Below are positions 21,869 through 32,956 of a stretch of DNA of 64,000 bases, piece by piece. Numbering within the stretch: position 1 is the stretch's first letter; every line of letters starts with the position of its first letter. Under the pieces are notes generated by a model that ran no database searches, was not told the origin of the DNA, and saw only the letters and a program-made list of their open reading frames with translations. Location: contig JAFCMP010000445.1 of the NCBI GenBank assembly GCA_017506865.1, positions 1,798,001-1,862,000 on the forward strand, written 5' to 3'. Both the position numbers and the translations under genes were made by a program. This stretch comes from Tribonema minus (Eukaryota > Sar > Xanthophyceae > Tribonematales > Tribonemataceae).

Positions 21869-24646
21869 ATGCAAGTATTGGCACACGGCGCCGCTAACAC
21901 CACCTCTCTCTACCACGAACTTCAACAAGGGAACGGGGAGGCGCACACGCTCACGGCGCAGACGTCGGCGTCGCTGGCGCTGGCGTGCCGCATCGCCACG
22001 ACGCTGGCGGATCACCAGCGCCGCGAGCATCCGAATGTGCCTGCCGACTTTCTCGCGCGTACGCAGGCGATCGACGACGAGTGTTTGACTCTCCACCGAG
22101 CCGGCGCGGGCACCTACTACGCCGTGGAACCCGAGCTGCTACTCTGCGCATGCGCCTCGTGCGGCGAGCCAGGGTGCGTGCGCACGAATTTGCACCAGCG
22201 CGACCACCTGTACAAGTCCCGGGGGGCGGCCGCAACGCAGCGGCCACACGGGCCCCGCGTCGCGCCTCTGCCCCCCATCCTCCCCCTCTCTACAGCCAGC
22301 GGCGGCGCGCGCGGCCCCGGCGCCCGCGCAGCTGCCGCTGTGGCTGCGGCAGGGCCAACATGGCGCAGCGCGCTTCCGCTCTGGACGCTGGCGCCGCTCT
22401 CGCCCGCGCGCGCAGCGCTTGACGACCTCTCCTTTGACTATGTTCTGCAGCAGCAACTGGTGGTCGGCCGCTGCATTCGCCTGGAGCACCGCTCGGACTT
22501 CACAGCCGCCTTGACGGCCACGCTGGCGGGCCTCCGGGAAGCGCAGACGGCGGTAGCGCAGGCACACGGGGTTGAGGCAGCGGCACAGGCGTCCGCCACA
22601 GCCGGTGCATGGTGCAAGCTGTTGCATCTGCTGCCGTGCCTGCTGCTTGTACCCGACGGCTCCCTGCCGCGGGCGCACCGTTTTGCGGCCTTCGAGGCAG
22701 GCGACCTGGACCTGCTCACGCGCACAGCGCTGGCCTTCTGCCGCCGCGGCGCTGCCCGTGCGTGCACGCGCCGCGCTAGGTCTATGACGGAGGCGGCGGC
22801 GGCAGTGCGGGAGCGCGCGGCGGCGACGGCGCGGCAGCCGGGCGGCGTCGGGCGCGCCGCGCGGCTGCTGGCGGAGGGTGCTGACACATCTGCCCCCCGC
22901 GACTCCGCTACCTTGCATAAACTGCAGGCGAAACACCCAGCTGGCGATGCGTCTGCGAAGCTGGATGCCGCGGCATCGCGGGCGCGCAGCTTGGTGGCGG
23001 CGGCGGCGCTGGCGGCGCCGGCACCACTCAACTGCGCTTCATTCACGGCGGACGGGCTACGCGAGGCCATCCTCGCCGCCAACCCTGGCTCGGCCGCCGG
23101 TCCCTCTGGGCTGCGCAACTCCCACCTCCAGCAGTGCGTCCGGCACACGGCGCACACATCGGGGCGCACGGTTGACTGGCTCCTTGAGCTGCTGGCGCGG
23201 CTGGGTACCGCGGTGTACTCCACCCCCGCCGCGCTGCCCGCCCCCTTTTGGCGCCTTCACGCGGCCGCGCGCCTCAGCGCTGTGGGCGAGAAGGCGCGCC
23301 CCATCGCGTGCGGCGACACCATCTGCCGCCTGTTCGCCCGCACCTTCTGCACGGACACCCGGGACCGCGTCTCCGCGCTGCTGGAACCAATTGGCCAGTT
23401 TGGGGTCGGCGCGCGGGGGGGCGCAGAGAGAGTGGCGCTCATGGCGCAGCTCACGCATGAGTGCGGCGGCGTGCTCCTTGCCATTGACGGCAGTAATGCC
23501 TTCAACGCGCTGTCGCGCTCGGCAGTCCTCACCGCGGTGGCCGAGCATCTGCCTGGCCTGTACGGCTACGTCGAGCACATCTACGGCCCCGGCCGGGCCC
23601 CTTGGCTACAATTTGGCCTAGATGGGCACGCCGACGCCGCCATCATCCTCTCCCAACAGGGCGTGCAGCAGGGCAACCCATTGGGGCCGCTGCTGTTCGC
23701 GCTGGCACTGCGCGGCACCATGGTGGCTGCCCGCGCCAAGTTCCCGCAACTGGCGCTTCCGGGCTACCTCGATGACCTCACCATCATGACGCCCAGCTGT
23801 GACGCGCCGGTGCTCGGCCACGTTGGCCGCGCGTTCTGCTTCATACAACAGGCGCTGAGCGAGCTCAACATTCAGGTCAAGGTCACGATATGCGCGGCGC
23901 TGGTGCCGGCCTCAGGCGGCGCCCGCGAGCGCGCCGCCGCCGTCTTTGCCGCCGCCAATGTCCCCGTACCAGTATGTGACGACGGCATCACGCTGATGGG
24001 GGTGCCGGTCGGCACCGAGGGCTTCGTGCGCGCGCAAGTGGCGGCGACCCTTCGTGCCCCCGGCACCGACCGCCTGGTTGCGGAGCTTGTGCAGATGGAG
24101 GATGTGCAGGCTGCCTTCTCCATTCTGCGTCTTGCCGTCCCCGCCCGCGCAGGGCATGTCTCGCGCAATACAGCGCCATCCCTCACGCACGAGGAGCTAC
24201 GGCGCTTCGACGCCATCACGCTAGCGGCCGTGGCCGCGCTGGCGCAGGAGCCATCGGCGGGTCTTACGCCGCCGGCCCACCAGGGCGCGCCGGCGGCGGG
24301 TGACGATTGCCGCGGCCCGCCGGCGGTTTCGGCGGCGGCGGCGCCGCCCTCTCTGTGGGCGGCGGCAGTGGCATGGGTACGCGGCGCCGACTGGGGTGGC
24401 GAGGCCCCAGTGACGCTACCAGCACATCAGCAGGTACGCGTGCATCTGCGGCTGGGGAGTGGTGGCTTTGGCGTGCTGGGCGCGGCGCCCCGTGCATGTG
24501 CCGCATTTGCTGCACGTTCCCTCGAGTGCATGGGGCCGGCACTGGCGGCATTTCCAGTCGCGGCACGCAGCCGCGTCCTAGAGCATGCCCGCTACCTTCA
24601 CCCAGATAGCTACCTGCCTGCAGCAGCTGCGCAGCGGCAGCGATGA
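21869..24646 (+). CDS. retrotransposon ORF with reverse transcriptase domain
   Basis: The 925-codon frame probably begins in flanking DNA, because the element appears truncated near 21.925 kb. The N-terminal part has a C..C motif (CACASCGEPGC). The RT domain starts about residue 395: SAAGPSGLRNSHLQ, RPIACGDTICRLFARTF, QFGVGARGGAERV, LLAIDGSNAFNALSR (first catalytic Asp), QQGVQQGNPLGPLLFALAL and GYLDDLTI, the YLDD active site. These are the conserved RT blocks of the protist/algal non-LTR group lacking an upstream APE endonuclease. It ends in a GCAGC-rich stretch, and the following ORF lies in the +1 frame. Confidence 0.9.
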   Translation: MQVLAHGAANTTSLYHELQQGNGEAHTLTAQTSASLALACRIATTLADHQRREHPNVPADFLARTQAIDDECLTLHRAGAGTYYAVEPELLLCACASCGEPGCVRTNLHQRDHLYKSRGAAATQRPHGPRVAPLPPILPLSTASGGARGPGARAAAAVAAAGPTWRSALPLWTLAPLSPARAALDDLSFDYVLQQQLVVGRCIRLEHRSDFTAALTATLAGLREAQTAVAQAHGVEAAAQASATAGAWCKLLHLLPCLLLVPDGSLPRAHRFAAFEAGDLDLLTRTALAFCRRGAARACTRRARSMTEAAAAVRERAAATARQPGGVGRAARLLAEGADTSAPRDSATLHKLQAKHPAGDASAKLDAAASRARSLVAAAALAAPAPLNCASFTADGLREAILAANPGSAAGPSGLRNSHLQQCVRHTAHTSGRTVDWLLELLARLGTAVYSTPAALPAPFWRLHAAARLSAVGEKARPIACGDTICRLFARTFCTDTRDRVSALLEPIGQFGVGARGGAERVALMAQLTHECGGVLLAIDGSNAFNALSRSAVLTAVAEHLPGLYGYVEHIYGPGRAPWLQFGLDGHADAAIILSQQGVQQGNPLGPLLFALALRGTMVAARAKFPQLALPGYLDDLTIMTPSCDAPVLGHVGRAFCFIQQALSELNIQVKVTICAALVPASGGARERAAAVFAAANVPVPVCDDGITLMGVPVGTEGFVRAQVAATLRAPGTDRLVAELVQMEDVQAAFSILRLAVPARAGHVSRNTAPSLTHEELRRFDAITLAAVAALAQEPSAGLTPPAHQGAPAAGDDCRGPPAVSAAAAPPSLWAAAVAWVRGADWGGEAPVTLPAHQQVRVHLRLGSGGFGVLGAAPRACAAFAARSLECMGPALAAFPVAARSRVLEHARYLHPDSYLPAAAAQRQR

Positions 24647-25940
24647 GGCTGCAGCGGCCCTCGCACTGCTCCTGCCCACGGTCTGGTACCAGGACTGGCG
24701 CCAGGACGACGGCGCATGGCGGGCGCTGCGCGATCTGCTGCAACGGGCAGGCGGAGCTGCGGGGCCGGGCATGCGGACTCGCGCCGGCGCGCGCCGCGCT
24801 GCTGCGCCAGCGGTGGCGCGCGAGCCAGGCTCTGCCCAGGCCCCGCCGGCCGCCGTGCTGCCGCGGCGTCAAGCGGCGCTATCACGGGTGCTAGACGCAG
24901 CGCTCGCCGCCACGCAGCTGCGTCGGCTTGAAGCAGCAAATGCGTTGGAAGCAGTCGCGGCGTGGCGCAGCGGCGCCTCTAAGGGGGCCATGGGTTTCTT
25001 GGCGCAATTGCCGAGCACTGACCCAGCGGAGACCATGTCCCCGCCGGAATTCCGCGAGACGCTGCGGCGCCACCTGGGCGTGGAGCGCCCCGCCCCCGCT
25101 GCGGCGCGGTGCCCCAAGTGCCATAGACCAGTGGACTCGGGTGCCCACCTGCGCCGCTGCACACAAGGGCTTAACGTCACGCGACACAACTTGCTCGCAG
25201 ACGCGCTCTTTCAGCTGCTCAAGCAGGTGGCCCACCTCCGCGGTCTCGACCGGGACACCCTTGCCCCCTTCCGCCGCTACGCGGCGCGCCACGGGTTCAA
25301 CAAGTTCATGGACATCGTCTTTGGCAGCAACCAGATCTGCCTTCCAGTCCCTAAAGTGCAGCCGAGCGCCGACGCGGTAGCAGCAGGCCGGTGCACTAAA
25401 CTGCGCGGCGGCTTTGAAGTAGCTTGTTGCATAGACGTCACCATACGTGACAGCTCATGCCCCTCCCGCCTCCGTCAGGCTCAGGGGGGCGCGCGCGATG
25501 TGCAGCGCGTGCTTGAATCGGCTTCGCAGGAAAAGATAGACACATACGTAGTCTCAGGGGCCCTGGACCCCACTACACACACCCTATTTTCCGCAGCCTT
25601 TGACCACTTCGGCGCTATGTCACGCGACACCCAAGCGCTGCTACACGCACTCGCCGAGCAGAGCTCGCAGGGCAGCTACAATCTCGCACAGCGCGTTGCC
25701 TTCTGGCGCCGCCGCACCTCCCTCGCGCTACAGCGCGCGCTCACACGTGTCGTGATCGACAACTGGAACGCAGTCATTGCCCCTGATGGCGACGTCAGCG
25801 CTTACCGCCGCATCGCACTGTTGCAAGTGCCACGGCCCTCGCCGGCCAGCGCCGAACCGCCGGCCCCTCCGTAGATTTAGTTATTGCAAGCCCGATTTAT
25901 CGTGCGCGCAGCCCATGCGGTCCAGGACATAATATACAAC
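21925..25940 (+). mobile_element. non-LTR retrotransposon, 5'-truncated copy
   Basis: GC content jumps at about 21.93 kb, and the right end at 25940 is fixed by comparison with the inverted copy ending at 63556: the sequences agree to ...GGACATAATATACAAC and then diverge. It has no LTRs, integrase or RNase H. It encodes RT and a C-terminal zinc-finger/nuclease-like region, with a 3' UTR of only about 65 bp and no poly(A). The left end is an estimate. The target duplication is not intact around this copy (see findings). Confidence 0.85.
24585..25874 (+). CDS. retrotransposon C-terminal ORF: zinc finger and restriction-like nuclease region
   Basis: The 429-codon frame overlaps the RT ORF by 62 nt in the +1 frame, so it is either normally fused to it and separated here by an indel in the GCAGC repeats, or expressed by frameshifting. 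CPKCHRPVDSGAHLRRC is a CCHC-type knuckle. It is followed by GGFEVACCIDVTIRDSS, then ASQEKIDTYVVSGAL and FDHFGAMSRDTQALLHALAE. The D...ExK spacing and the trailing F...G....L block resemble the restriction-like endonuclease of R2-type elements; catalytic residues are assigned tentatively. The end is identical in frame to the copy at 63622. Confidence 0.8.
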   Translation: MPATFTQIATCLQQLRSGSDEAAAALALLLPTVWYQDWRQDDGAWRALRDLLQRAGGAAGPGMRTRAGARRAAAPAVAREPGSAQAPPAAVLPRRQAALSRVLDAALAATQLRRLEAANALEAVAAWRSGASKGAMGFLAQLPSTDPAETMSPPEFRETLRRHLGVERPAPAAARCPKCHRPVDSGAHLRRCTQGLNVTRHNLLADALFQLLKQVAHLRGLDRDTLAPFRRYAARHGFNKFMDIVFGSNQICLPVPKVQPSADAVAAGRCTKLRGGFEVACCIDVTIRDSSCPSRLRQAQGGARDVQRVLESASQEKIDTYVVSGALDPTTHTLFSAAFDHFGAMSRDTQALLHALAEQSSQGSYNLAQRVAFWRRRTSLALQRALTRVVIDNWNAVIAPDGDVSAYRRIALLQVPRPSPASAEPPAPP

Positions 25941-26743
25941 AATCAGGCCGTGATGAAGTTGAAGTTGATATCGCACACACGCACAGCCCATGCTGAGGTC
26001 TGGTTCTCTTTGGCACTGACGTGGCTATTCATGCTTTGCCTCCTGGTTCTCGGTTGTCACTCTGAGTGACAATTACAGCTGTACTAGTACTCGCGAGCCT
26101 TGTGTCTGCGCGGACCCCTCGATTGTCCATCTCTGCCTACTCCCTGGCATGGTGGTGAGCTATACGTTCTCAGATATAAGTCTCCTGCAGCACAAGTAAA
26201 AGCCAACTGAAAGGGCTTGCACATGCACCAAAGTGTTTCCTAACACCGGTGAGGCCTCCCATCATACGATATATATATCATAGTACCTCCCGGTACAAGG
26301 AACCGGGTCCATGCTCATGAAAAGAAGGGGCAACTTAAATACTGCTAAATTAAGTCGATCTTGTACAAATTACACCCAAGATGCATAGCACCTTGTGCGC
26401 CACGGACCATTGGAGTGATGGCAACAAGTTGCAGAAAGAATTGTACCACTGCATTGTGTGAGTGTGTAGTGGCAGTGCACGCGTATCTTGTACCAGCGAA
26501 CTAAGGTTGTCGTCCACCGCTGCCTTGGCAGCTCGTGAGTTTGTAGGCCTTGCTCATACAACATGTCCACGCCACGTTATGTGGCATGGTGGTGCACGCT
26601 TTGTTGTGTCACCGACGTGTGGTGCTGGTGTTCTAATGCTGGACCAGGTGCTCACTTGTTGAGGAATGCACGCGTTGACGTGTTCCTTATTTATATATGA
26701 TTTATCATTTCTCTCTCAATGTGTCAGCTGGCGCATTGCACAG
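25941..26743 (+). other. left flank of the gene C array
   Basis: Intron-like sequence related to segments that recur through the array (CTGGTTCTC...GTCACTCTGAG, GGTGAGCTATAC, CACAAGTAAAAGCCAACTG). No separate exon was identified. Confidence 0.5.
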
Positions 26744-26818
26744 GCGGAGCCATCTACACCCAAGACGATGCCGACACGACAATTGCCAACTCACTTTTTA
26801 CCAGCAACAGTGCGCACA
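26744..26818 (+). CDS. gene C: 25-codon beta-helix cassette exon 1
   Basis: The acceptor CATTGCACAG and donor A|GTAAGT bound 75 bp, phase 1-1. It encodes GAIYTQDDADTTIANSLFTS then NSAH, one Pmp-like coil. The same acceptor context (GGCACATTGCACAGG) precedes most other cassettes. Confidence 0.75.
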
Positions 26819-27140
26819 GTAAGTTTCAGCACATCTACTTGATCTATTTGTTGTCGCCCCGCGCGGCGACTGCAGCAAAGCTTTGTCACTGCGACATGCT
26901 GTGCTGAGCTGCTGCTGTTGCTTCTGCTTTCACTCCATCCTTTTTATTGGGCTGGCGCCCATGTGGTATATTAGTGGTCGTCTGCCGTTGCCATGATGGA
27001 CCCTACTTTACTGACACCAATTAATGCGGCAGAGGATCAATGATGCTGCCTTACTGTCATTGAGTTAGTTGTGTAAAGTCATGATTGTGGTGTACGTGGG
27101 AGCCGTGAAGAGGCGTAGCGGTTGTTGCTGTGGCATTCCC

Positions 27141-27143
<3 letters not shown>

Positions 27144-27173
<30 letters not shown>
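27144..27173 (+). repeat. (CTG)10 in array module
   Basis: Ten pure CTG units inside the recurrent intronic module flanked by CATGGAAGCTGTGG-like and GTTGAC...GACTC-like sequence. Confidence 0.95.
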
Positions 27174-27175
<2 letters not shown>

Positions 27176-29378
27176 CTATTGTTGACGGGTGCCTGCGCTG
27201 ACCCCTTGTGCTCTTGTCACTTCGCCGCTTGACATCGCCCATGGTGCACATGGCAACATTGGCTGGCGAACTGTGGCGGCTGCTGCGGTACTGAATATCG
27301 ACTCTTCTTCCTTCAAAACTCTGCAGACGGTCAGTGAAAAGGCTCGATTTTTAAATACTTGTTCTGCATCAGCTCAATGACATTAGGAAGTTTGCGTTGG
27401 ACATTATAGTCGAGACATGAAACAATTGAGTCGTGATGCGCTTAAAGTCCTGCAGCACAGGCGAAGGTCAACTCTGAGGGCTTTTGCATGCACCAGTGTA
27501 TTGCACATCCCTCGATATCACCGTCTTGACTCGGTTTGATATCGGACTCATGACAGAAGGGACAACACTGCCAAATGCAGCTTGCGCACTTGGACACCAA
27601 CATAAATCTTGTGCAAAGCACTACACGCGTATGGGCTGCTGAAGCAATGGGGGTCGAAGTACTGCCTTTTTTCTTCTTAATAAGTCGGCTGCCTGCCTGA
27701 TAGAATGCGACAATTTTTCATGTAGGACATGTGCACCAGTTAAGTTGGCCGTTGTATACGCAGGCTTTTATGCAAGTCACCTCTAACAGACCACAGTGAC
27801 TGTACACATCAGTCAGCAGGCCCTCACGTTGCTGATTTTGTCTGGGAAGTGCTGTGGCGTTTGAGTGCAATTTTTTTAGTTGTATTTCATTTTTCACTCA
27901 CAGCAAGCTGCCCAGTGCCCGCACAAAGCTGAAACAGGCTCAGACCGGCCTGCAAACGTTGAAGGGCAGCGTTGCATCTTAGATGTCTTCAAGAGAGCAC
28001 CAGCTGCCACACGCACGTTGCAGCAACCGCAACATCCGGTACAGCGCATTGTCACAGCACATGCATGATACACACACACGCTTGACAGAAAAGGGGTTGG
28101 CTTGAACTAGTTTGGCACATGTATTTTCCAGGCTTGAATAGTGTTGGGCCAAGTACCGTTCCAATCAGGTGTCTGGCCGGCTTCAGTATAGATAAGACGG
28201 TGCCATAGCAGGTTGTGTACGTGTTGAGAGTGTCGGTGCACGGGCTTGCTTGTAGCAGACAGATTTGCTTGCTGTCCACCACTTGGCAGATGGTTGATGA
28301 CAAGTGTTACTCATGTAACAAGTCCAATGCTGCTGCTGCCGCTGCAGCTGACGCGCTCTTGTTGACATGTGCCTGTGATAACGCTTCTGTGCTCATTTTA
28401 CTTTGCCTCTTGCTATCTGCCTGTGGTGCATGTGGTGGCCAACTGCACTGATGGCGGCTGCTGCGGTGGTGGATGCCGAATGGTCTTGCATCATAACTGG
28501 AAAGAGGGTAAGTGACAAGGCATGACTCATATCCTCCACCTGCGATCTCGAGCTCAGATCTGTGTCATGTCAACAACAGGAAGTTCGCTGTGAACAGGAT
28601 GACTGAGGGATCATCGGAAAACCAATTCGTGATGGTTTTTGAGTTGGACCCGCACAGCTCAGCTCATGATGATGTCGGATCCTGTTGGGCACTGACGCAG
28701 CTGTTCAAGGTTTGCCTCCTGGTTCCCAATGGTCACTCTGAGCGACACATGCACTACCTGCAAGTCTTGTGTCTGCACGGACCCCATGGTTGTCCATCTC
28801 TCAGGCTGCCAGATGCTCTGGCTAGGTGATGAGCTAAACGTTCTCAGGTGTGCATCTCCTGCAGCATGAGCGAAAGTCAATCGCAAGGGCTTTTGCTTGC
28901 ACCTCTGTGTTTTAGGATTGGCGGACACCTTCTATGATTATCTGATCAACCCTTCCCTGGCAGTAACAGGCTCAGGGTTTGTGCACATGAATAACAGGGG
29001 CAAGATTGCCAATATAGGCTGGCGTAAATTTCACAACCGCAGAAGCAGAGCATCGCATACGTCATAGACCATTGGAACTTTAAAAAGCATACCAAGATAG
29101 ATGCCAAGGCATGTTGTGGTCGTGTTGCATTGATGCATGCATTTTCTGTATCAGTGAGATTTGGGCATGGTCTACCATTCACTTGGCAGATGTATAGCAA
29201 CAAGGCCTTGCTCATACAATTTGTCCATGTAACAGCATGTAACATGTGGTGGTGCATGCTTATTGTGCCGGTGTCAGCGGTCGATGGCTGATGCTCAGTT
29301 ACTGAGGAATGCGCGGCGCATTGACCTGTTCCTTAGTTTCCCATTGCTCTCTGAATGTATAAATGGCACATTGCACAG

Positions 29379-29453
29379 GCGGAGCCATCTTCACCAAAGA
29401 TGGCGCCGGCATGACCGTCGCCAACTAATCTTTCTTCAAAAACGAAGCAAAAT
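29379..29453 (+). pseudogene. gene C: cassette exon 2 with in-frame TAA
   Basis: Same splice context and 75-bp, phase 1-1 structure (GAIFTKDGAGMTVAN), but the codon after AAC is TAA where the paralogs have TCA or TCG. The rest of the coil (SFFKNEAK) is intact. Inclusion would truncate the protein; skipping keeps the frame. Confidence 0.75.
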
Positions 29454-29834
29454 GTAAGTGCCACCAAAACTACTAGTTCTTCCATTGGCACCCCGCTTGG
29501 TATCTGCAGCAACAACTTTCCTAGATTTCCCTGGCATGCGTACTACTAACGCTGCTGCTGCTACTGCTTCTGCTACTGCTGTTGTGATTATCAGCGCTTG
29601 TGCTGGGTCAGACTCTGTGCTTGTTTCATCCTCCTTCTTGGGCTGCCGCCCATGTGGTATAATTGGGCGGCCATCTTCCTCTGCCATGATGTACCCTGCT
29701 CTCAATGACTCCAATCAATGAGGCAGGGGATGAGTGATGCAGACTGACTGAGCCATTGAGCTACTTGCACAATGTCATGATGGCGGCATGCATGGAAACT
29801 GTGGCGCGCATTTGTTGCCAAGGGCATCCCAATG

Positions 29835-29897
29835 CTGCTGCTGCTGCAGCAGCTGCTGCTGCCGCTGCTGCTGCCGCTGCTGCTGCTGCTGCTGCTG
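29835..29897 (+). repeat. interrupted CTG/CAG tract, 63 bp
   Basis: CTG units interrupted by CAGCAG and CCG, within the same intronic module type. Confidence 0.9.
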
Positions 29898-29900
29898 GGC

Positions 29901-32100
29901 TCTTGTTCAAATTGGCATGCGCCTCTGCCCTTGCTTTCGGTGCTCATCATTTGTTGCCTCTTGACCTCTGCCTGTGGTGCATGTGACAACATCGGGTGGC
30001 CAACTGCACTGATGCGGCTGCTGCGGTAATGCATACCGGCTTGTCTTCCCTCACAACTACATAGCGGGTTAGTGACAAATCATAAATTTTTACTTTTTTG
30101 TGTCAGTAGATCAGGGGGTTCGCATCGATAGACTCTGAATTATTGAGAGTTGAAATGATTGAGTCGTGATGCGCTGAAAAGTCTTCAGAATCGGTGAAGA
30201 TTAACTCATTGACAAGGGGCTTTGCAACAATGTGGGCGACATTTCACAATTTTTCACCATTATGACTCAACACCGGGTTTGGGTTCCAAATCGGACTCAC
30301 GAAAACAGGGACAAAACTGCCAAAGTTCAGCTTGTGCAATTTGACACCTAGATGATCTGATGCAGAGCACTACATGCGTCATGGGCTATTAGAGCGATGA
30401 GAGTTGTACTGCTGTCTTGTGACTTTTTAATCCGGCTGGCTGCCTAAAAGAAAAAGGCATTTCTACACCTAGGATTGAGTTGGCTGTCGTATACCCAGGC
30501 TTCCATGAAGGTCACCTCTGTAAGACCACTGTCACGATGCTGTTTTTGCCTGGGAAGCGCCATGGCGGTTGATGTTAGTTGCTGAGTTGCATTTTGTCTT
30601 TCGCACACAGCAAGCTGCATGATGCAGCCCGCACAAAGCTGAAACAGGTTCAAACGGGGCTGCAAATCTTGAAGAGCAGCGTTGCATGATAGATGTCTTC
30701 AACAGGGCGCCAGCTGCCACATACACATGGCAGCGAAAGCAACGTCCAGTCCAGCGCATTGTCACCGACACAAACATTGTGCGCGACACAAACACACGCT
30801 GACAGAAAAATATGTTTGGCTTAAACACACAGGGTTCAAATTGGCAAATGTATTTCCCAGGCTTGAATAGTGTTGGGCCAAGTATCGTTCAACCAGGTGT
30901 CCGGCCGGCTTCAGTGAAGATAAGACAGTACCATAGCAGGTTGTGAACGTGTTATATGTGACAGTGTCGGTGCACGGGCTTGTTTGTAGCAGTCAGGTTT
31001 GCTTGCTGTCCCTCACTGCCTCGGCAGGTGTTGGTAACAAGGCTTTGCCCATTCAATAAGTCCAATATTACACTATGTGTCATGGTAGCACACAGTGTGA
31101 CACAGTGTTTTTGTGTCAGCAAGATTTGATGTTGTATACAAGCGCTTTCGCTGACTTTCCCTGTGTTTCTTTCATCATTCCTGTTTCAAATTGACCTGCC
31201 ACCCATAGGGGTACATTGTTGGGAGGCCATCTGCCATGACAACGCTTTGACTGATTCCAACCAGCGCGGCAGGGGATTGGTGATGCAGCATGAATGATTC
31301 ATTGAGTTAGTTGCACAATGTCCTGATCATCATGGTATCATGGCGGCGCTCATGGAAGCTGTGGTGGGGTTTTGTGACGTGGCATCTGCATGCTGCTGCT
31401 GCCGCTGCAGCTTATGCGCTCGTGATGGCGTGTGCCTGCGCCGCCGACTCTTCTGTGTTCATCTGCTTTTGCCTCTTGATACTTCTATCTGCCCATGGTG
31501 TATGTAACAACATCGGGTGGCTAACCACTGATGGCGGCTGCTGCGGTGATGGATGCCGGCTCTTCTTCCACTAAAATTTTGCAGGAGGTTAGTGACAAGA
31601 CATAAATCATACTGTTTCTGTGTCAGTTCATTAGGAAATTCGCTAAGGCTTTGAGCAGAATGGAGGACGGATAGAACCACCAAGTTGTGATGATTCATAA
31701 GTTGACACCGCACAGCCCAGCATAGTGAAGTTGATCTCTTCGGGCACTGCTGCGGTTTTCCAGGTTTTACCTCCTGGTCCGCAATAGTCGCTTTGAGAGA
31801 CACAAGCACTACCTGCGAGTCTTGTGTCTGCACGCACCCCTTGATTTTCCATCTCCTCCACATTCTCTGGTACGGTGGTGAGCTACATGCTCTCAGATGT
31901 AAATGTTCTGCAGCATCAGTAAGAGTCAACAGCAAGGGCGTTTGCATGCACCAATGTGTTTTAGGATTGGCTGACACCTTCCATGATACCATTCTTCTAG
32001 AAGTACAACGATTTGGTTTGCTCATGAAACAAAGTTGCAAAACTGCCAGTTCAAGTTGAGCTTGTACAATTTGACACCCACAGATGCAGAGCACCACATG
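29901..32100 (+). repeat. segmental duplication, copy 1 (partner about 35858-38030)
   Basis: Long stretches are almost identical to 35858-38030, in the same order and orientation (e.g. ACCGGGTTTGGGTTCCAAAT, GAATAGTGTTGGGCCAAGTA, AACCACCAAGTTGTGATGAT). It lies in gene C introns and precedes cassette 32458 as its partner precedes cassette 38386. Confidence 0.85.
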
Positions 32101-32457
32101 CATCATCGGCCACTTGAGCGATAGCAGTGATTGTCGCAGTAAAATGTGTGCCATTGCAGGTAGTCGTCGTGTTTTGGGTGTGCACGCGCTTCTTGTATCA
32201 GTGAGATTTGGTTGTGGTCGACTGCTCACTTGGCAGATGGTCAGATGGTTAGCAAAAGGGCCTTCAAGTTGCTCATACGATTTGTCCATGCAACAGCATG
32301 TAACATGATGGACCAGGTACACACTTACTGTGTTGGCAGACTTCAGTGTCGGTGTCAGCTTTGTACTGCCGGTGCTCACTTGATAAGGCATGCACGCGCT
32401 GGCAAGTCTTTTTACCCATCCTTTCTCTCTGAATGTGTTGAATGGCACATTGCACAG

Positions 32458-32541
32458 GCGGAGCCATCTTCACACGAGACGGTGCCAACATGACTGTTGC
32501 CAATTCACATTTCTACCACAATACTGCAGACCCTGTGGGAG
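32458..32541 (+). CDS. gene C: 28-codon beta-helix cassette exon 3
   Basis: TTGCACAG acceptor, G|GTAAGT donor, 84 bp, phase 1-1. It encodes GAIFTRDGANMTVANSHFYH then NTADPVG, one coil with a three-residue longer turn. Frame intact. Confidence 0.75.
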
Positions 32542-32932
32542 GTAAGTGCCACCGAAACCACGGTGACCAGTTCTATCCATTGACGCTTGCCTAGGCTGGT
32601 AACTGCAGCATAATGTTTGCATATTTCATACTGATATGCGTAATGCTGATGCTGCTGCTGCTAAGTAGTGCTTCTGCTCCTGCTTTTATTGTTATCAGCG
32701 CTTGTGCTGGCTCTTTCTGTGTTCCTCTCATCCTCCCTTTATGGGCGGCCGCCCATGTGGTATAAATGGGCGGCCATCTGCCTCTGCCATGATAGACCCT
32801 GTGTCACATGACACCAATGTGGCAGGGGATGAGTGATGCAGACTGACTGAGTCATTGAGCTAGTTGCACAACGTCATGATGGCGGCGTGCATGGGAGCTG
32901 TGGCGAGGCCTTGTTGCCATGCCATCCCCATG

Positions 32933-32956
32933 CTGCTGCTGCTGCTGCTGCTGCTG
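32933..32956 (+). repeat. (CTG)8 in array module
   Basis: Eight pure CTG units in the recurrent intronic module. Confidence 0.95.

Noticed and set aside
22139..23578. Long minus-strand frames opposite the RT ORF
   Set aside because: High GC suppresses stops on the opposite strand; the plus frame carries all RT motifs in order.
21869..25940. Retrovirus or LTR retrotransposon
   Set aside because: No LTRs, integrase, protease or RNase H; the RT blocks are of the non-LTR type.
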